Shown: positions 55,201-64,000 of the stretch, piece after piece
Layout: each line of letters starts with the position of its first letter
How positions within the stretch are numbered: position 1 is the first letter of the stretch
From: Vanrija pseudolonga
Taxonomy: Eukaryota; Basidiomycota; Tremellomycetes; Trichosporonales; Trichosporonaceae
DNA: 64,000 bases
NCBI RefSeq assembly: GCF_020906515.1
Contig: NC_085850.1
Location: forward strand, 2,418,001 to 2,482,000
Direction of reading: 5' to 3'
Position numbers and translations under genes: made by a program
The notes under the pieces: generated by a model
The model's database searches: none
The model's input: only the letters and a program-made list of their open reading frames with translations
Told to the model about the DNA's origin: nothing

Positions 55201-57627
55201 CTATAGAAACATGACATCAAACTCGCCGCCCTCGCCCATGACCTCGCGCCAGGACCACTTGTCCATGCCCTTATCTCTGCGGGCCCACACCTCCTCGACG
55301 AGCCGCAGCGCTAGGCCAATGTCGTCGCAGCCACAAGTAAGCGCCATGGCCTCAAACACCGAGCGGACACTGTCCCTCCGGTCCGAGGCGCACAGCGCCC
55401 CGGCGACCACAATCGGGAGCAGCCACCGCGCCGTGTATATCCCCTGCGCTACGGCTTCAACCAGCAGCTCGAGGATGGCCTCAGACGACCGCACGACCAG
55501 CGCATCCGACGGCCCGAGGTTGAAGCCGTCCATGTACACTAGGCAGCAGAGGGTTTGCCGGAATCTGGGCCGTCAGTTGTGCCTGTTCTTGTCGACATAC
55601 ACGAGGTCACCTGCCTGCACGCGAGGCGACTGCGGAGAGGCGTAGATGGACACCAGGGACGTCGTGGATAGGCCCCGGTACAGCGTCTTGAGCCGTTCGA
55701 GGTTGCCAATGTCGCCGGTGGTGGCTTCGGAACCGTAAAGCACGTGGACAGTCTGGACCATGAGTGTCACCATGCTTAGGCTGATGCCAAAGCATTCTGG
55801 GATAATGCGGTGTGAAGGCTGGAACTCCTCCATCCATGCTGCCTTCCCATCTGGCGCGAGCTCGCTGGGGGTGCCGCGCACCAGGCCTTCTGATGGGTCA
55901 GCCTCAACGGGGGGGACTACCCACGGAGCACGTCGCAGATTGTCACCGAGACCACTTCTAGCCCGCTTGTGAGGGTGCGCGGTGTGGCAGATAGGCGCTT
56001 CATGGACGCCTGAGGCCCACCAAACCGATTTATTGAAGCGATCATCTGGTTGAGCGCCTCCAACCCCCTCTTCTCTCCAGAGATGCACTACAATCAGCGA
56101 CTGAACTACCTCTCAAGTACTCACGCCTCCGGTGAAGGCCATGCTCTGAGCCATGAGCACCTTGGCCTCGGTCTCTGGGTCGAGCCCATCCGGTCCCGCT
56201 CCGTCAATCACTCGCTTGATGGCTTCGACCGCCAGCTTGGCCATTGCCTCGGCACCTGCCCGATGGTCCTCGTATGGCATCATCCGCAGCTTCGCCCAGT
56301 ACGCATAGTGCTGAGCACCAACCGACACAAACGCCTGGAGGATGGCTGTTGAGACGAGGTCGCTGACGTTATCGAGCACCAGCGGAATCTTGCCGTGGAA
56401 GGAGAGGTACGCATCCCAGCATGTGGATAGGAGAGTCTGGCGGTGATCGTTACATGTCTTCTTCTGCTGCGAGTGCTGCGGGTGTGAGAGGGGGCGAGTT
56501 GGCAAGCTACTCACCAGAACACGCTGGTCGATCACTTCGCTAGCGTCGATGAACCATGTCAGACCATGTGTGTCGACACAGCGCTCCAGCCATTCCTGGT
56601 CAGTGCGTCTGCACCCTGTGGCTTCGTCAGCACATTGCAGTCTGGTGAGCCTCACAGATGTCTGTGTTCAGCTCCCCTGGGCCTTGGCGCTGGAGCTTCT
56701 CTGCTAGTGGCAGCAGCTGTCCCGGCGGTCCGCTGAGCCCTCCGAGGAATGACTGGCTGGGCCCAGCCACAGCGGACATGATTGCCAACGTGGAGTCTCC
56801 CATCTCGGCGGGACTGGGATCGGCAGTAGAAACATCGGTGATGGAGCCGAGAGGCGTGGCTGCCACCTCCACCGTTGGCAGGGCTACAGTCGTGGCTTGG
56901 AGCCACTGTACAGATGGCCCCAGGTCAGCAGTGTCGGGGACTACGTCCGCCAGGCCGACATCGCTGGACGACGGGGCCGGAGTCTCCGGTGCTGGGGTCG
57001 GTTCCTGTGCAGGCTCTGGCGGAGGAGAAGCCGAGGGCGACCTCACATGTCAGCTATCGACCTTCTCCACAACCCACCTGCGGACAAACTCGTACTCGTA
57101 CACACACTTGCGTCCAGCTTTGCGAGTGCAGTTTGTGCACGAGGGCTGAGGTGGCGTCAGCGAACTCCGCATAGCACCACCACGCACCCGCTTCTGATCA
57201 CACTTGACCTTGCGTTGCTTGCACGTCGTGCAGCCGAAGACTGAGCGGCCGATCTTAGGCGTGCGTATAGGGAGCTCTGACCTTGGAGCGGGGTCGGGGA
57301 CGATAACCTTTGTGGGTACAGTGGACGTGGGCAGAGCGCCAGCACCGGCGTCGACTCTGTCCTTGACGAGCTCACTCGCCGGCGACAGTGTCCTCCTGCA
57401 CGTCAGCAAGGTCATAGGCCCCATACTCACGCCCATGGGAGGACGCCAGAGAAGCGGCGGCATACCGGGTTGTTCTCTGCGATCCATGCGCTGGTGGCGC
57501 GGATAATCACGTCCCATTGCGCCTTCTCGGTCGGGTGGGTGTGCTTACAGCCGTGGCAAGGTTCGCGGATCTCAAGGACGAGGGCCCCGGATGGAGCGTA
57601 GCTGAACGATACGGCCGGTACGGACAT
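55201..57627 (-). CDS. Zn2Cys6 (fungal binuclear cluster) transcription factor
   Basis: About nine exons run from MSVPAVSFSY at 57627 to FDVMFL at 55201; the junction near 55920 is the least certain. The cluster CTTCKQRKVKCDQKR / PSCTNCTRKAGRKC has the C-x2-C-x6-C...C-x2-C-x6-C pattern and is split by an intron between its two halves. It is not at the extreme N-terminus, being preceded by about 120 residues. A Pro/Ser-rich linker follows, then a helical region (LLSTCWDAYLSFHGKIP, FVSVGAQHYAYW, GLEALNQMIASI, YGSEATTGDIGNLERL) like the Fungal_trans_2 regulatory domain. It sits between two amine oxidase genes and diverges from one of them, so a pathway-specific regulator is a natural inference. 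Confidence 0.85.
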
Positions 57628-58229
57628 GGAGTTGGTCTTTGAGAAAGTGGGTGGGGGCGAGTCGGATGAAGCGAGACGAGTTTATGATAAGACATGCCCG
57701 GACGACGCGAGGAGACGATCACGAGGACGAGACGGATATCGAGCGTTGCCGTCGCCGACGGGCAGCTCGCACCAGCCGGGATCTCGTCCGCAGGAACGAG
57801 CTTTCCTGTCGCTGTTCTGCCAGTTTTGGGGCTGCAAACGAGGGGAAGAGGGGCAAGAGCGACGTTGAACAGGCAGCAACATGGGGCAGACTCCACCTCA
57901 TGTCGATCTCGGCCTCGGATAAGCCGAGGTTTGACCACGTGGCTGCCGAGGTTTGTGTCGGCAAGCGAGCCGCCGGCTGGCGAGCACCACTGCAACGTCT
58001 CTCTGCTCGCTCGACTTTGCATCTATCGGCGCGTTATCGTTGCGGAGCAGTCGAGTCGATGTCCGGGGCGGTGGTCACGAGGGGGCCGGGTCACACTGTG
58101 GGGCGGCTACTCGGCCTCGTCGCCAACGCCCTCAGTGGCACTGGTACGAGGTATAAAGCAGCAGCCGTGGCGCCCCACCGCAGCATCAGCACCACCACCA
58201 CTGGCCTCCCTCCCCTCACACACCTCCCC
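57628..58229. promoter_or_regulatory. divergent promoter of the Zn2Cys6 regulator and the monoamine-oxidase-type gene
   Basis: A 602-base shared interval. It holds TATAAA at 58152-58157 (73 bases before the oxidase ATG), GATA-like sites at 57685-57690 (TGATAA) and 58024-58029 and 58035-58040 (minus strand), and CCG/CGG-containing stretches suited to binuclear cluster factors near 57970. None is proven. Confidence 0.45.
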
Positions 58230-59725
58230 ATGACCCACAGCGACATCATCGTCATCGGTGGTGGCCTCTCGGGCCTGTCGGCCGCGCGCAAGCTCCACGA
58301 AGCAGGCAAGACCGTCACCGTACTCGAGGCGCGCGACCGCGTCGGCGGCAAGACGTGGTCTGTGCGTACCAAGGCCGGCGGCAACGTCGAGCTCGGCGCC
58401 GCGTGGATCAACGAGCACACGCAGCCGACTATCACTAGGCTGGCGGAGGAGGCAGGTAACCGGTACTTCGAGCAGAACGTCGACGGGTCGGCGATCGTGT
58501 ACCACTCGCGCTCGGGAGAGCGGGCTTTGTTCCGTACGTCATCGCTGCCGTGTCACTGCTGACGAAAGCCGGCGCGACGGTCAACGAGCTCGACCCCAAG
58601 GACCCACTCTACACACTCAAGACGCAGCTGCAGGCGCTATCTGACAGCGTCGACCTGGCCGACGTGTCGCGCACCCCGAACGCGCAGGAGCTCGACGAGC
58701 TCAGCGCGTACACGTGGTTCCGGGAGGCGGGGGCCACGCCACAGCAGATCCACGAGGACCTCGAGCCGATCGTCGGCACGATCTGGGGCGGGACCGCGCG
58801 CGAGATCTCGTTCCTCTACCTCCTGCACTACGTCAAGACGTGCGGCGGCTGGGTGTCCCTCATCTCGGACAACCACAAGGGCGGGCAGTACCAGCGCACG
58901 CGGAACGGCAACCAGTCCATGTCGCTCTACCTCGCGTCGCTGCTCCCCGAGGGCACGGTCCGCCTCGAGCACCCCGTCTCGAGCGTGACTCGCACGCGCG
59001 ACATTGTCGTCGTCGGTACGCGCTCCGGCGCGAGCTTCACCGCCGACGCAGTCATCCTCGCGCTCCCGACCCCGCTGTACTCCAACATCCGGTTCGAGCC
59101 CCAGCTCCCTCTGCTCCAGCGGCAGGCGGTCGAGCGCTCGTTTGTCGGCTACTACTGCAAGGTCATCCTCGTGTACGACCGCCCGTGGTGGTACGAAGCG
59201 GGGTACTCTGGCTCAAGCTTCCTCCCCGACGGGCACGTGGCGATCACGCTCGACTCCTCGGATGGAATCTATGCTCGCGGGCTGGACGCGCGCGGCATGG
59301 CGCCAAGGCAGTACTCGCTGACCTGCTTCGTGACCGACCAGCGCGGGCTCAAGTGGTCCCAGCTGCCCAAGGCCGAGCGGCACGCGGCGGTCATCGCTGA
59401 GGTTGGCGCGGCCTTCCAGCGCCCGCAGGACGCAGCGCACCCCGTCGAGATCTTCGAGCTCGAGTGGATCAACCAGGAGTGGTCGCGCGGCGCCCCCGTC
59501 GCACTGTACCCGCCCGGCCAGTTCCTCCTCCTCGCGCAGGCGTCCGGTGCGCCGACCGACCGCCTCTTCTTCGCGGGCACAGAGAATTCGCCTTCGTGGA
59601 AGGGATACATGGAGGGCGCGGTCATCGCCGGTCGCAACGCCGCGGGCCAGGCAATCGAGTGGCTCAACGGGCCTGGGAGGAAGGGCAAGCTTCGCCGCGG
59701 AGAGGTTGTGGCGGGCAAGCTGTAG
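58230..59725 (+). CDS. flavin-containing monoamine oxidase (MAO-N-like), probably intracellular
   Basis: Two exons (58230-58533, 58569-59725) give 486 residues. The FAD motif GGGLSG is at residues 10-15, right at the N-terminus with no signal peptide, followed by EARDRVGGKTW and ELGAAWIN. Further marks are ISFLYLLHYVKTCGGW, PTPLYSNIRFEP, VGYYCKVILVYDRPWW, WSRGAPVALYPPGQ and AGTENSPSWKGYMEGAV, as in Aspergillus MAO-N. The usual MAO A/B flavin-linking cysteine context is not seen, fitting non-covalent FAD. The last residues are AGKL, near but not matching the peroxisomal SKL/AKL/ARL signal; MAO-N ends ARL. It would oxidise primary amines to imines, then aldehydes plus peroxide and ammonia. Confidence 0.92.
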
Positions 59726-60026
59726 TGTGGTGGCGGTGTAGGAAATCAAGTTGAAATGATGCGACAAGTCTGGCAACCTCGGTGGGCTGTGGGCTGTGGC
59801 CATACTGTAGTGCTGTGCCGAAATCTGCCACAGACGACTTTATTCATTCACTTCGGTCTTCCTCTGTCTACAAACTTCTTTCATCTACTTCTTGAACTTC
59901 TGACACACTGCGGTCCGTTTTCTTGTTTCCATCTCCACACTTAAACTCATCGCCTGCCGTCTGTGGGTTGGGAGTGCGAGATAGGGCGAGCACTCAGGTG
60001 TACTGGGTGCCAATCGGCCCTGCTCG
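59726..60026. other. short convergent interval between the amine oxidase and aspartic protease
   Basis: About 300 bases of 3' flanks; nothing further seen. Confidence 0.45.
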
Positions 60027-61364
60027 CTACGGGGGAGGACCAGTGGACGTGGGCTGGAGGTTCTGCTTCTTCTGGATCTTGGGCACAAGGCCAATGCGCT
60101 TGTTCTCCGTGTCCCAAACGGCGTACACGCTCTTAAGGAACACGTCGCCGAGGATGGCCTGGTGGCCGTCGATGCTCTGAAGCGAGCCGTACGTCGTGTT
60201 GGCGTCGCGCGAGTCGTAGATGAAGTTCTCGGGCTGCACGGTCCACAGGGTGCCGCCAAGCTCGATCTTGAACTCGGGCAGCGAGTCGAGCGCAGAGTTG
60301 GGGAACCACCAGCTGATGTGGCCCGAGTCGGGGTCCGTGTCGTACCCCGAGCCCGGGATGGCCTTGTACCACGCGTCGCGGAACGCCTCGGGGACCAGGA
60401 GCAGCGTGGTGCCCGAGTCCACGACGCCCGTGTATCCCGACACGGACGTGGCCTTGCCGTTGACGGTCACGCGCGTGAGCGGGACCTCCCAGAACCCGCG
60501 CGAGGGGTTGACGGGGGTCCAGCGCAACGCCTCGCCCGACGCCTGCACGAGGTCCTGATCAATGTACCCAAAGGTCCAGAACGATTGCTCGGCATCGCGC
60601 TGAGAGTAGAAGGCCGTCGTGAACAGCTGCGAGCCGGACGGGAGCGTGCCCTCCTCGGCGAGGCGGGTCGGGAACGTCTTCTGCTTGACGGGGTCCACCT
60701 CGTTGATGTTGTCAAAAGCGAGGCCGAGCAGCCCGTCAGTCGAGGTGTCGTTGACAAACTCGACCGAGACGCTTTGCGCGAGCTCGATCGCCTGCGTCTT
60801 GACAATCGCACCGCCAATGTTGACCGTGTCGGTGCCGACGTCGCCGCTCGCGCCCGAGCCGTCGCCGTACCCAATCTCCCAGGTGTAACCGTCGAGGTTG
60901 GCGAACGTGGACGACTTGGAGGGGTCGAACAGGTTGTGGCCGGCGCTGTCGGATGCGGGGGAAATCTCGGTCGAGAAGACCTAGCGGGGGTGTGAGATGG
61001 GGTGGAAAGGGGAGGGGGTTACGGGGGTACTTACCCAGAGGTCCGAAGACCCAGTGTCAAAGTCGAGCTTGACGACCTGCGGCGGTGTGCCAATGCTCAC
61101 AGGCGTGATCCACGCGTCGTCGTACGTCTCGGCAGTGGCGTTGGCCCTGCCGCCGCCGGAGCGGAACGAGCGGCGGTCGTACTTGGCGATAGCCTTCGCG
61201 ATCGCCTTCTGGATGTTGGGCACGTAGTTGGTCGGGCGGGTGAGCGGGATCTTCTGCAGGCCGAGGTCGCGCTGGACCTTGGAGTTGGCGTAGAACTCGG
61301 TGGTGGGCGCGGCGAAGGCGCCCGAGAGGGCGGCGAGGACGACGAAGGCCGAGGTGAGCTTCAT
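60027..61364 (-). CDS. secreted aspartic protease (pepsin family A1)
   Basis: Two exons (61035-61364, 60027-60980) give 427 residues. A signal peptide (MKLTSAFVVLAALSGAFA) is followed by a basic propeptide (NIQKAIAKAIAKYDRRS) with a possible KEX2-type site at DRR. The two catalytic aspartates are Asp103 in DFDTGSSDLW and Asp298 in VVDSGTTLLL. Glycine-rich YGDGSGASGDVGTD and the C-terminal ILGDVFLKSVYAVWD complete the fold. No GPI tail is present, so it should be released to the medium. It would break down external protein; the peptides could feed the neighbouring nitrogen-related genes. A minus-strand TATAAA lies 73 bases upstream. Confidence 0.95.
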
Positions 61365-62551
61365 TATGTGGCTTGTGGCTTGTGGTGGTGGTCGTGGTCG
61401 TGGCCTGCCTCCAAGGCATCCCTCTGGCGGCGCCGTTTTATACCTTACAGACAGGCGCGTCTACTTGCCCACGAACCCCGCCACGCACGACAGAGGACAC
61501 AGATAATGATGCCCCGTGTCGCGATACGAGCTACCCAGCGTCCAAGTTGCGCGATACGAGCTATTATCGAGTCATAGCGCCGCGAGGTTCTAAATCCAGC
61601 GCAGCGGCGAGCACGATGTGCGATGTTTCGTGCATCGCGGCGGACTAGTAGCGGAGCACATGGTGCATCGTGCGTGAACGTGTCCGATGTATCGGCGTGA
61701 ACGGCGGAGTGGTGCAACAACATAGTCCGACACAGTGAACGCCGATAGCGATGATGCAATAAGACGCCGGTGGCGCCACTATCGGACTGGCCGCATGGCT
61801 CTGGCTTCCCGCATCGCTAGTGGTGAGCTTGTGCCGCCGGCGGACGTCGACGACGTCAGTGGGTGTCAGCGGCGTTGCGCTAGATCCACGCTAGAACTTG
61901 CATTAGCGCTGGCTCATTAGCGCTGCTGTAATGTAATGTTTAGCGACCTCGACCCAAACCCAACTTTGAACAAGCGACAAGCGTCGTACCGGGCTTTGCC
62001 GGACTTGTGGGTTGTTGTGCAAGAGGTGTGTGAGGGCCCACCTTCGCAACGTGCATGGAGCTGCAGTCATCTCATGTCATCGGCCGGAGCATGAGTCAAG
62101 ATGGCCAACTGGATTCAGCTCGGGCTTGGTCTCGACTTGCGGCGTGCACCCTCGCCGCGCCGATGGCGTGCGCTGCGGTGCTTGGGAGCCGGTGACGCCG
62201 CCTTCTATTCTGTCGGTGGAGTGACGCCGCGGGTGCGGAGAGTTGACATGGCCGACGACTCGAAGGTTCAAGGCGAATCGTATGGGCACTCACTGAGTTG
62301 CCCCCAAGGGGGACGGAGCTTGCTGGCTGTCTTGGTCAGAGGTGGCAGTCAGTCCCAACCCCACTCGCGAGGCCCAACCCGGGCCACCGCTCAGAAGTAC
62401 TAGTACATGCCACACAACTCCTCCTATGAGATATGAACAGGCATCGTTGATATCACTCTGTGAGTGGACACTAGAAACACGCGATGACAATGGGGGCAGC
62501 CAGCATGGGCTGCAAGGTAAGTGAATGTAGTATTGGCGGGGTGGGAGACGT
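61365..62551. other. gene-free stretch between the protease promoter and the PHD-finger gene
   Basis: It holds the protease promoter at its left end. A GCGATACGAGCTA motif occurs twice near 61519 and 61554. No gene is supported. Confidence 0.45.
61437..61442 (-). promoter_or_regulatory. TATA box of the aspartic protease gene
   Basis: Minus-strand TATAAA lies 73 bases before the ATG at 61364. Confidence 0.55.
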
Positions 62552-64000
62552 CTATCTCGGGCCAGCGACGTCAGCAGCAGCCGCCGGGGGCGATCTGTGG
62601 GCGATGGGTGCAGGCGGGAGAGTCGCCGGAATGGACGCAGCGGCGTCCTCGAGGGCATGGTGGGGACGCTTGGCTGGTAGTGTGGGGACCGCAGGCTCCG
62701 CAGAGAGAGGAGGGGGCAGACGGGCGGGTGGCAGAGGCCCGTCGGTGCGTGGGTGGTCGGGGGATCCGGTTCCCGGGGGCGAATGTGAGTGCGTGTTGTT
62801 GCGTGGCGGCGAGGGGCCGCCTGCGCCGCCCGCACCACCTGCACCAGCGGCCACTTGGAACTGGGAGAACATGTCGCTATTCTGCCACGGCACAATCGAG
62901 TGCGTGGGGTAATAGTAACGGCCGTTCTGGCGCACATTTTGCGCTGGGAGGTTCTGAGAGGGATGCGGAGCCGACTGGTGCGGAGGTGGCTGGTGCGAGG
63001 AGGGTGGTGGTGGGAGGAGATGGCTGTGCGGGGCCGGGTTTGGCGGAGGACTGTTGAATGCACCGCCGTTGACGGCGGCGACGACAGCGGGGTGAAGGGG
63101 CCGGGCGGGGGCGGCAGCCTGGGCGACTGGGGCACTAGTAGTACCGTTCGCATGGTGCGGTAGGCGCTCTGGAACAGGTTTGTTCGGAGGTGCGTCGCGG
63201 TGCTGCACCGTGGGAGGTGGTGGAGCAACCGGGGCTGGCGGTGCGACCTTCGGCGCCGCAGCAGCCTGTGGCGCCGGGTCCGTCTTCCTGCGCTTCCGCC
63301 TTCCGTCCGTCTCCTCCGGCTCAACCCAGACTGGTCGCTCAAAGTTGTCTGGAAGCGCGGGCGGGAAGAACCGGTGGCAGATGAGCACCACAGCGTCGGG
63401 GTTGGGCGGCATGCGAACGACGATAGGGTCTTCGGCATACGTGGCCATCGTCTTGCGCCAGTCGACGAAGTCGTCGGTGCCGACCTTGGCCTCCATCTGG
63501 ATACGGAGGTCAACGCCCTTGATGGGTGGCTTGCCGTCCTTGACCGTGCAGAAGGGGCAGCGCCAAGGCGTACCCTGCAATGCGCTCAGCGGGGCCTTGG
63601 CACACGACAGGTGGAAGCCCTGTGCGCATTTGGAGCACTCCACTGTGAGCAGGGCGTCAAGTGGCGGCACCCCGGCACACAGGCAAGCAAACTCTTTCGG
63701 GTAAACGCCGTTGACCTGGAACTTTGGTCTCCGAGCACGAGTTCTGGCGACCTTGCCGTTTGACACGCCGTTTGACAGGCCCTCGCGGAGGCGTCGGTAG
63801 AGCCACTCTTCGAAGACGACGTGCTCGTTGTCGGTCCTGTTGACCGCGTCGAGAACAACGGGCAGGGTCCACATCTTGCGGAGGAAGTGGCACACCTGCT
63901 CGACATTGACCTTTGTTCCGACCTTGTACGGGTCGATGTGAGGAACGAGCAGCGAGCAATAGCGCACCACCATGGCCAGTGTCGTCTCCAGGAGCCCAAA
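62552..64000 (-). CDS. PHD-finger protein, N-terminus beyond the window
   Basis: The frame is open to the right edge (FGLLETTLAMVVRYCSLL...), so at least 482 residues are visible and the start is missing. A PHD-type zinc finger lies about 110-160 residues from the edge: CLC, then CSKCAQGFHLSCAK and CPFC, which fits C4HC3 ligands. The next 60 residues include a basic nuclear-signal-like run (GRRKRRKTD). The C-terminal 250 residues are a disordered Pro/Ala/His-rich tail. The finger suggests a chromatin reader of histone H3 tails. I cannot name the ortholog without its N-terminus. Confidence 0.75.
   Translation of the reverse strand, partial: FGLLETTLAMVVRYCSLLVPHIDPYKVGTKVNVEQVCHFLRKMWTLPVVLDAVNRTDNEHVVFEEWLYRRLREGLSNGVSNGKVARTRARRPKFQVNGVYPKEFACLCAGVPPLDALLTVECSKCAQGFHLSCAKAPLSALQGTPWRCPFCTVKDGKPPIKGVDLRIQMEAKVGTDDFVDWRKTMATYAEDPIVVRMPPNPDAVVLICHRFFPPALPDNFERPVWVEPEETDGRRKRRKTDPAPQAAAAPKVAPPAPVAPPPPTVQHRDAPPNKPVPERLPHHANGTTSAPVAQAAAPARPLHPAVVAAVNGGAFNSPPPNPAPHSHLLPPPPSSHQPPPHQSAPHPSQNLPAQNVRQNGRYYYPTHSIVPWQNSDMFSQFQVAAGAGGAGGAGGPSPPRNNTHSHSPPGTGSPDHPRTDGPLPPARLPPPLSAEPAVPTLPAKRPHHALEDAAASIPATLPPAPIAHRSPPAAAADVAGPR

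Noticed and set aside
61519-61570. Repeated GCGATACGAGCTA as possible terminal repeat of a mobile element
   Set aside because: Only two short copies 35 bases apart, with no transposase or target duplication.
1-64000. Mobile elements, proviruses, CRISPR arrays, rRNA genes
   Set aside because: No transposase, reverse transcriptase, capsid, integrase, long terminal repeats, regular spaced repeats or rRNA-like sequence seen anywhere.

Overview
This window looks like nuclear DNA of a GC-rich basidiomycete yeast, most likely in the Tremellomycetes near Trichosporonales. The reasons are short introns (mostly 32-60 bases, gtgagt donors, a ctgac or ctaac branch site close to the cag acceptor), TATA boxes 60-150 bases before many starts, a chitin deacetylase with a serine/alanine-rich anchor tail, and a typical fungal gene set. 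The genus is inferred. I see no transposon, provirus, CRISPR array, rRNA gene or convincing tRNA gene. Exon junctions were read by hand from splice consensus and frame continuity.

Left part (1-10 kb): a cis-CaaD-like tautomerase; a gene with 12 introns and three internal microexons whose C-terminus resembles an SCP2 domain; and an array of a cysteine-rich protein family, all on the minus strand. The array has two intact copies (4118-4693, 8132-8704), one copy broken by a single extra base (9321-9966) and two decayed partial copies (3503-3985, 7585-7991). A secreted cysteine-rich protein of unknown function (6490-7474) sits inside it on the other strand.

Middle part (11-47 kb) is mostly housekeeping and transport: acetoacetyl-CoA synthetase, a four-span membrane protein, a class C beta-lactamase-like serine hydrolase, the GH38 vacuolar/cytosolic alpha-mannosidase Ams1, an MFS transporter, a mitochondrial-type CDF metal transporter, a chitin deacetylase, a sodium/calcium exchanger-family protein, a C2H2 regulator, mitochondrial RNA polymerase, and an ARMC8/Vid28-like armadillo protein. 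Two unusually large gene-free stretches flank the C2H2 gene.

Right part (47-61.4 kb) reads like a nitrogen-scavenging neighbourhood. In order it holds gamma-glutamyltranspeptidase, an amino-acid/amine permease, a RidA-fold protein, a secreted plant-type polyamine oxidase, a Zn2Cys6 regulator, an intracellular monoamine-oxidase-type flavoenzyme, and a secreted aspartic protease. Two amine oxidases (imine producers), a RidA-family protein (the superfamily that handles imines/enamines), a permease and a cluster regulator within 10 kb are the most system-like feature of the window. The right edge cuts a PHD-finger gene.
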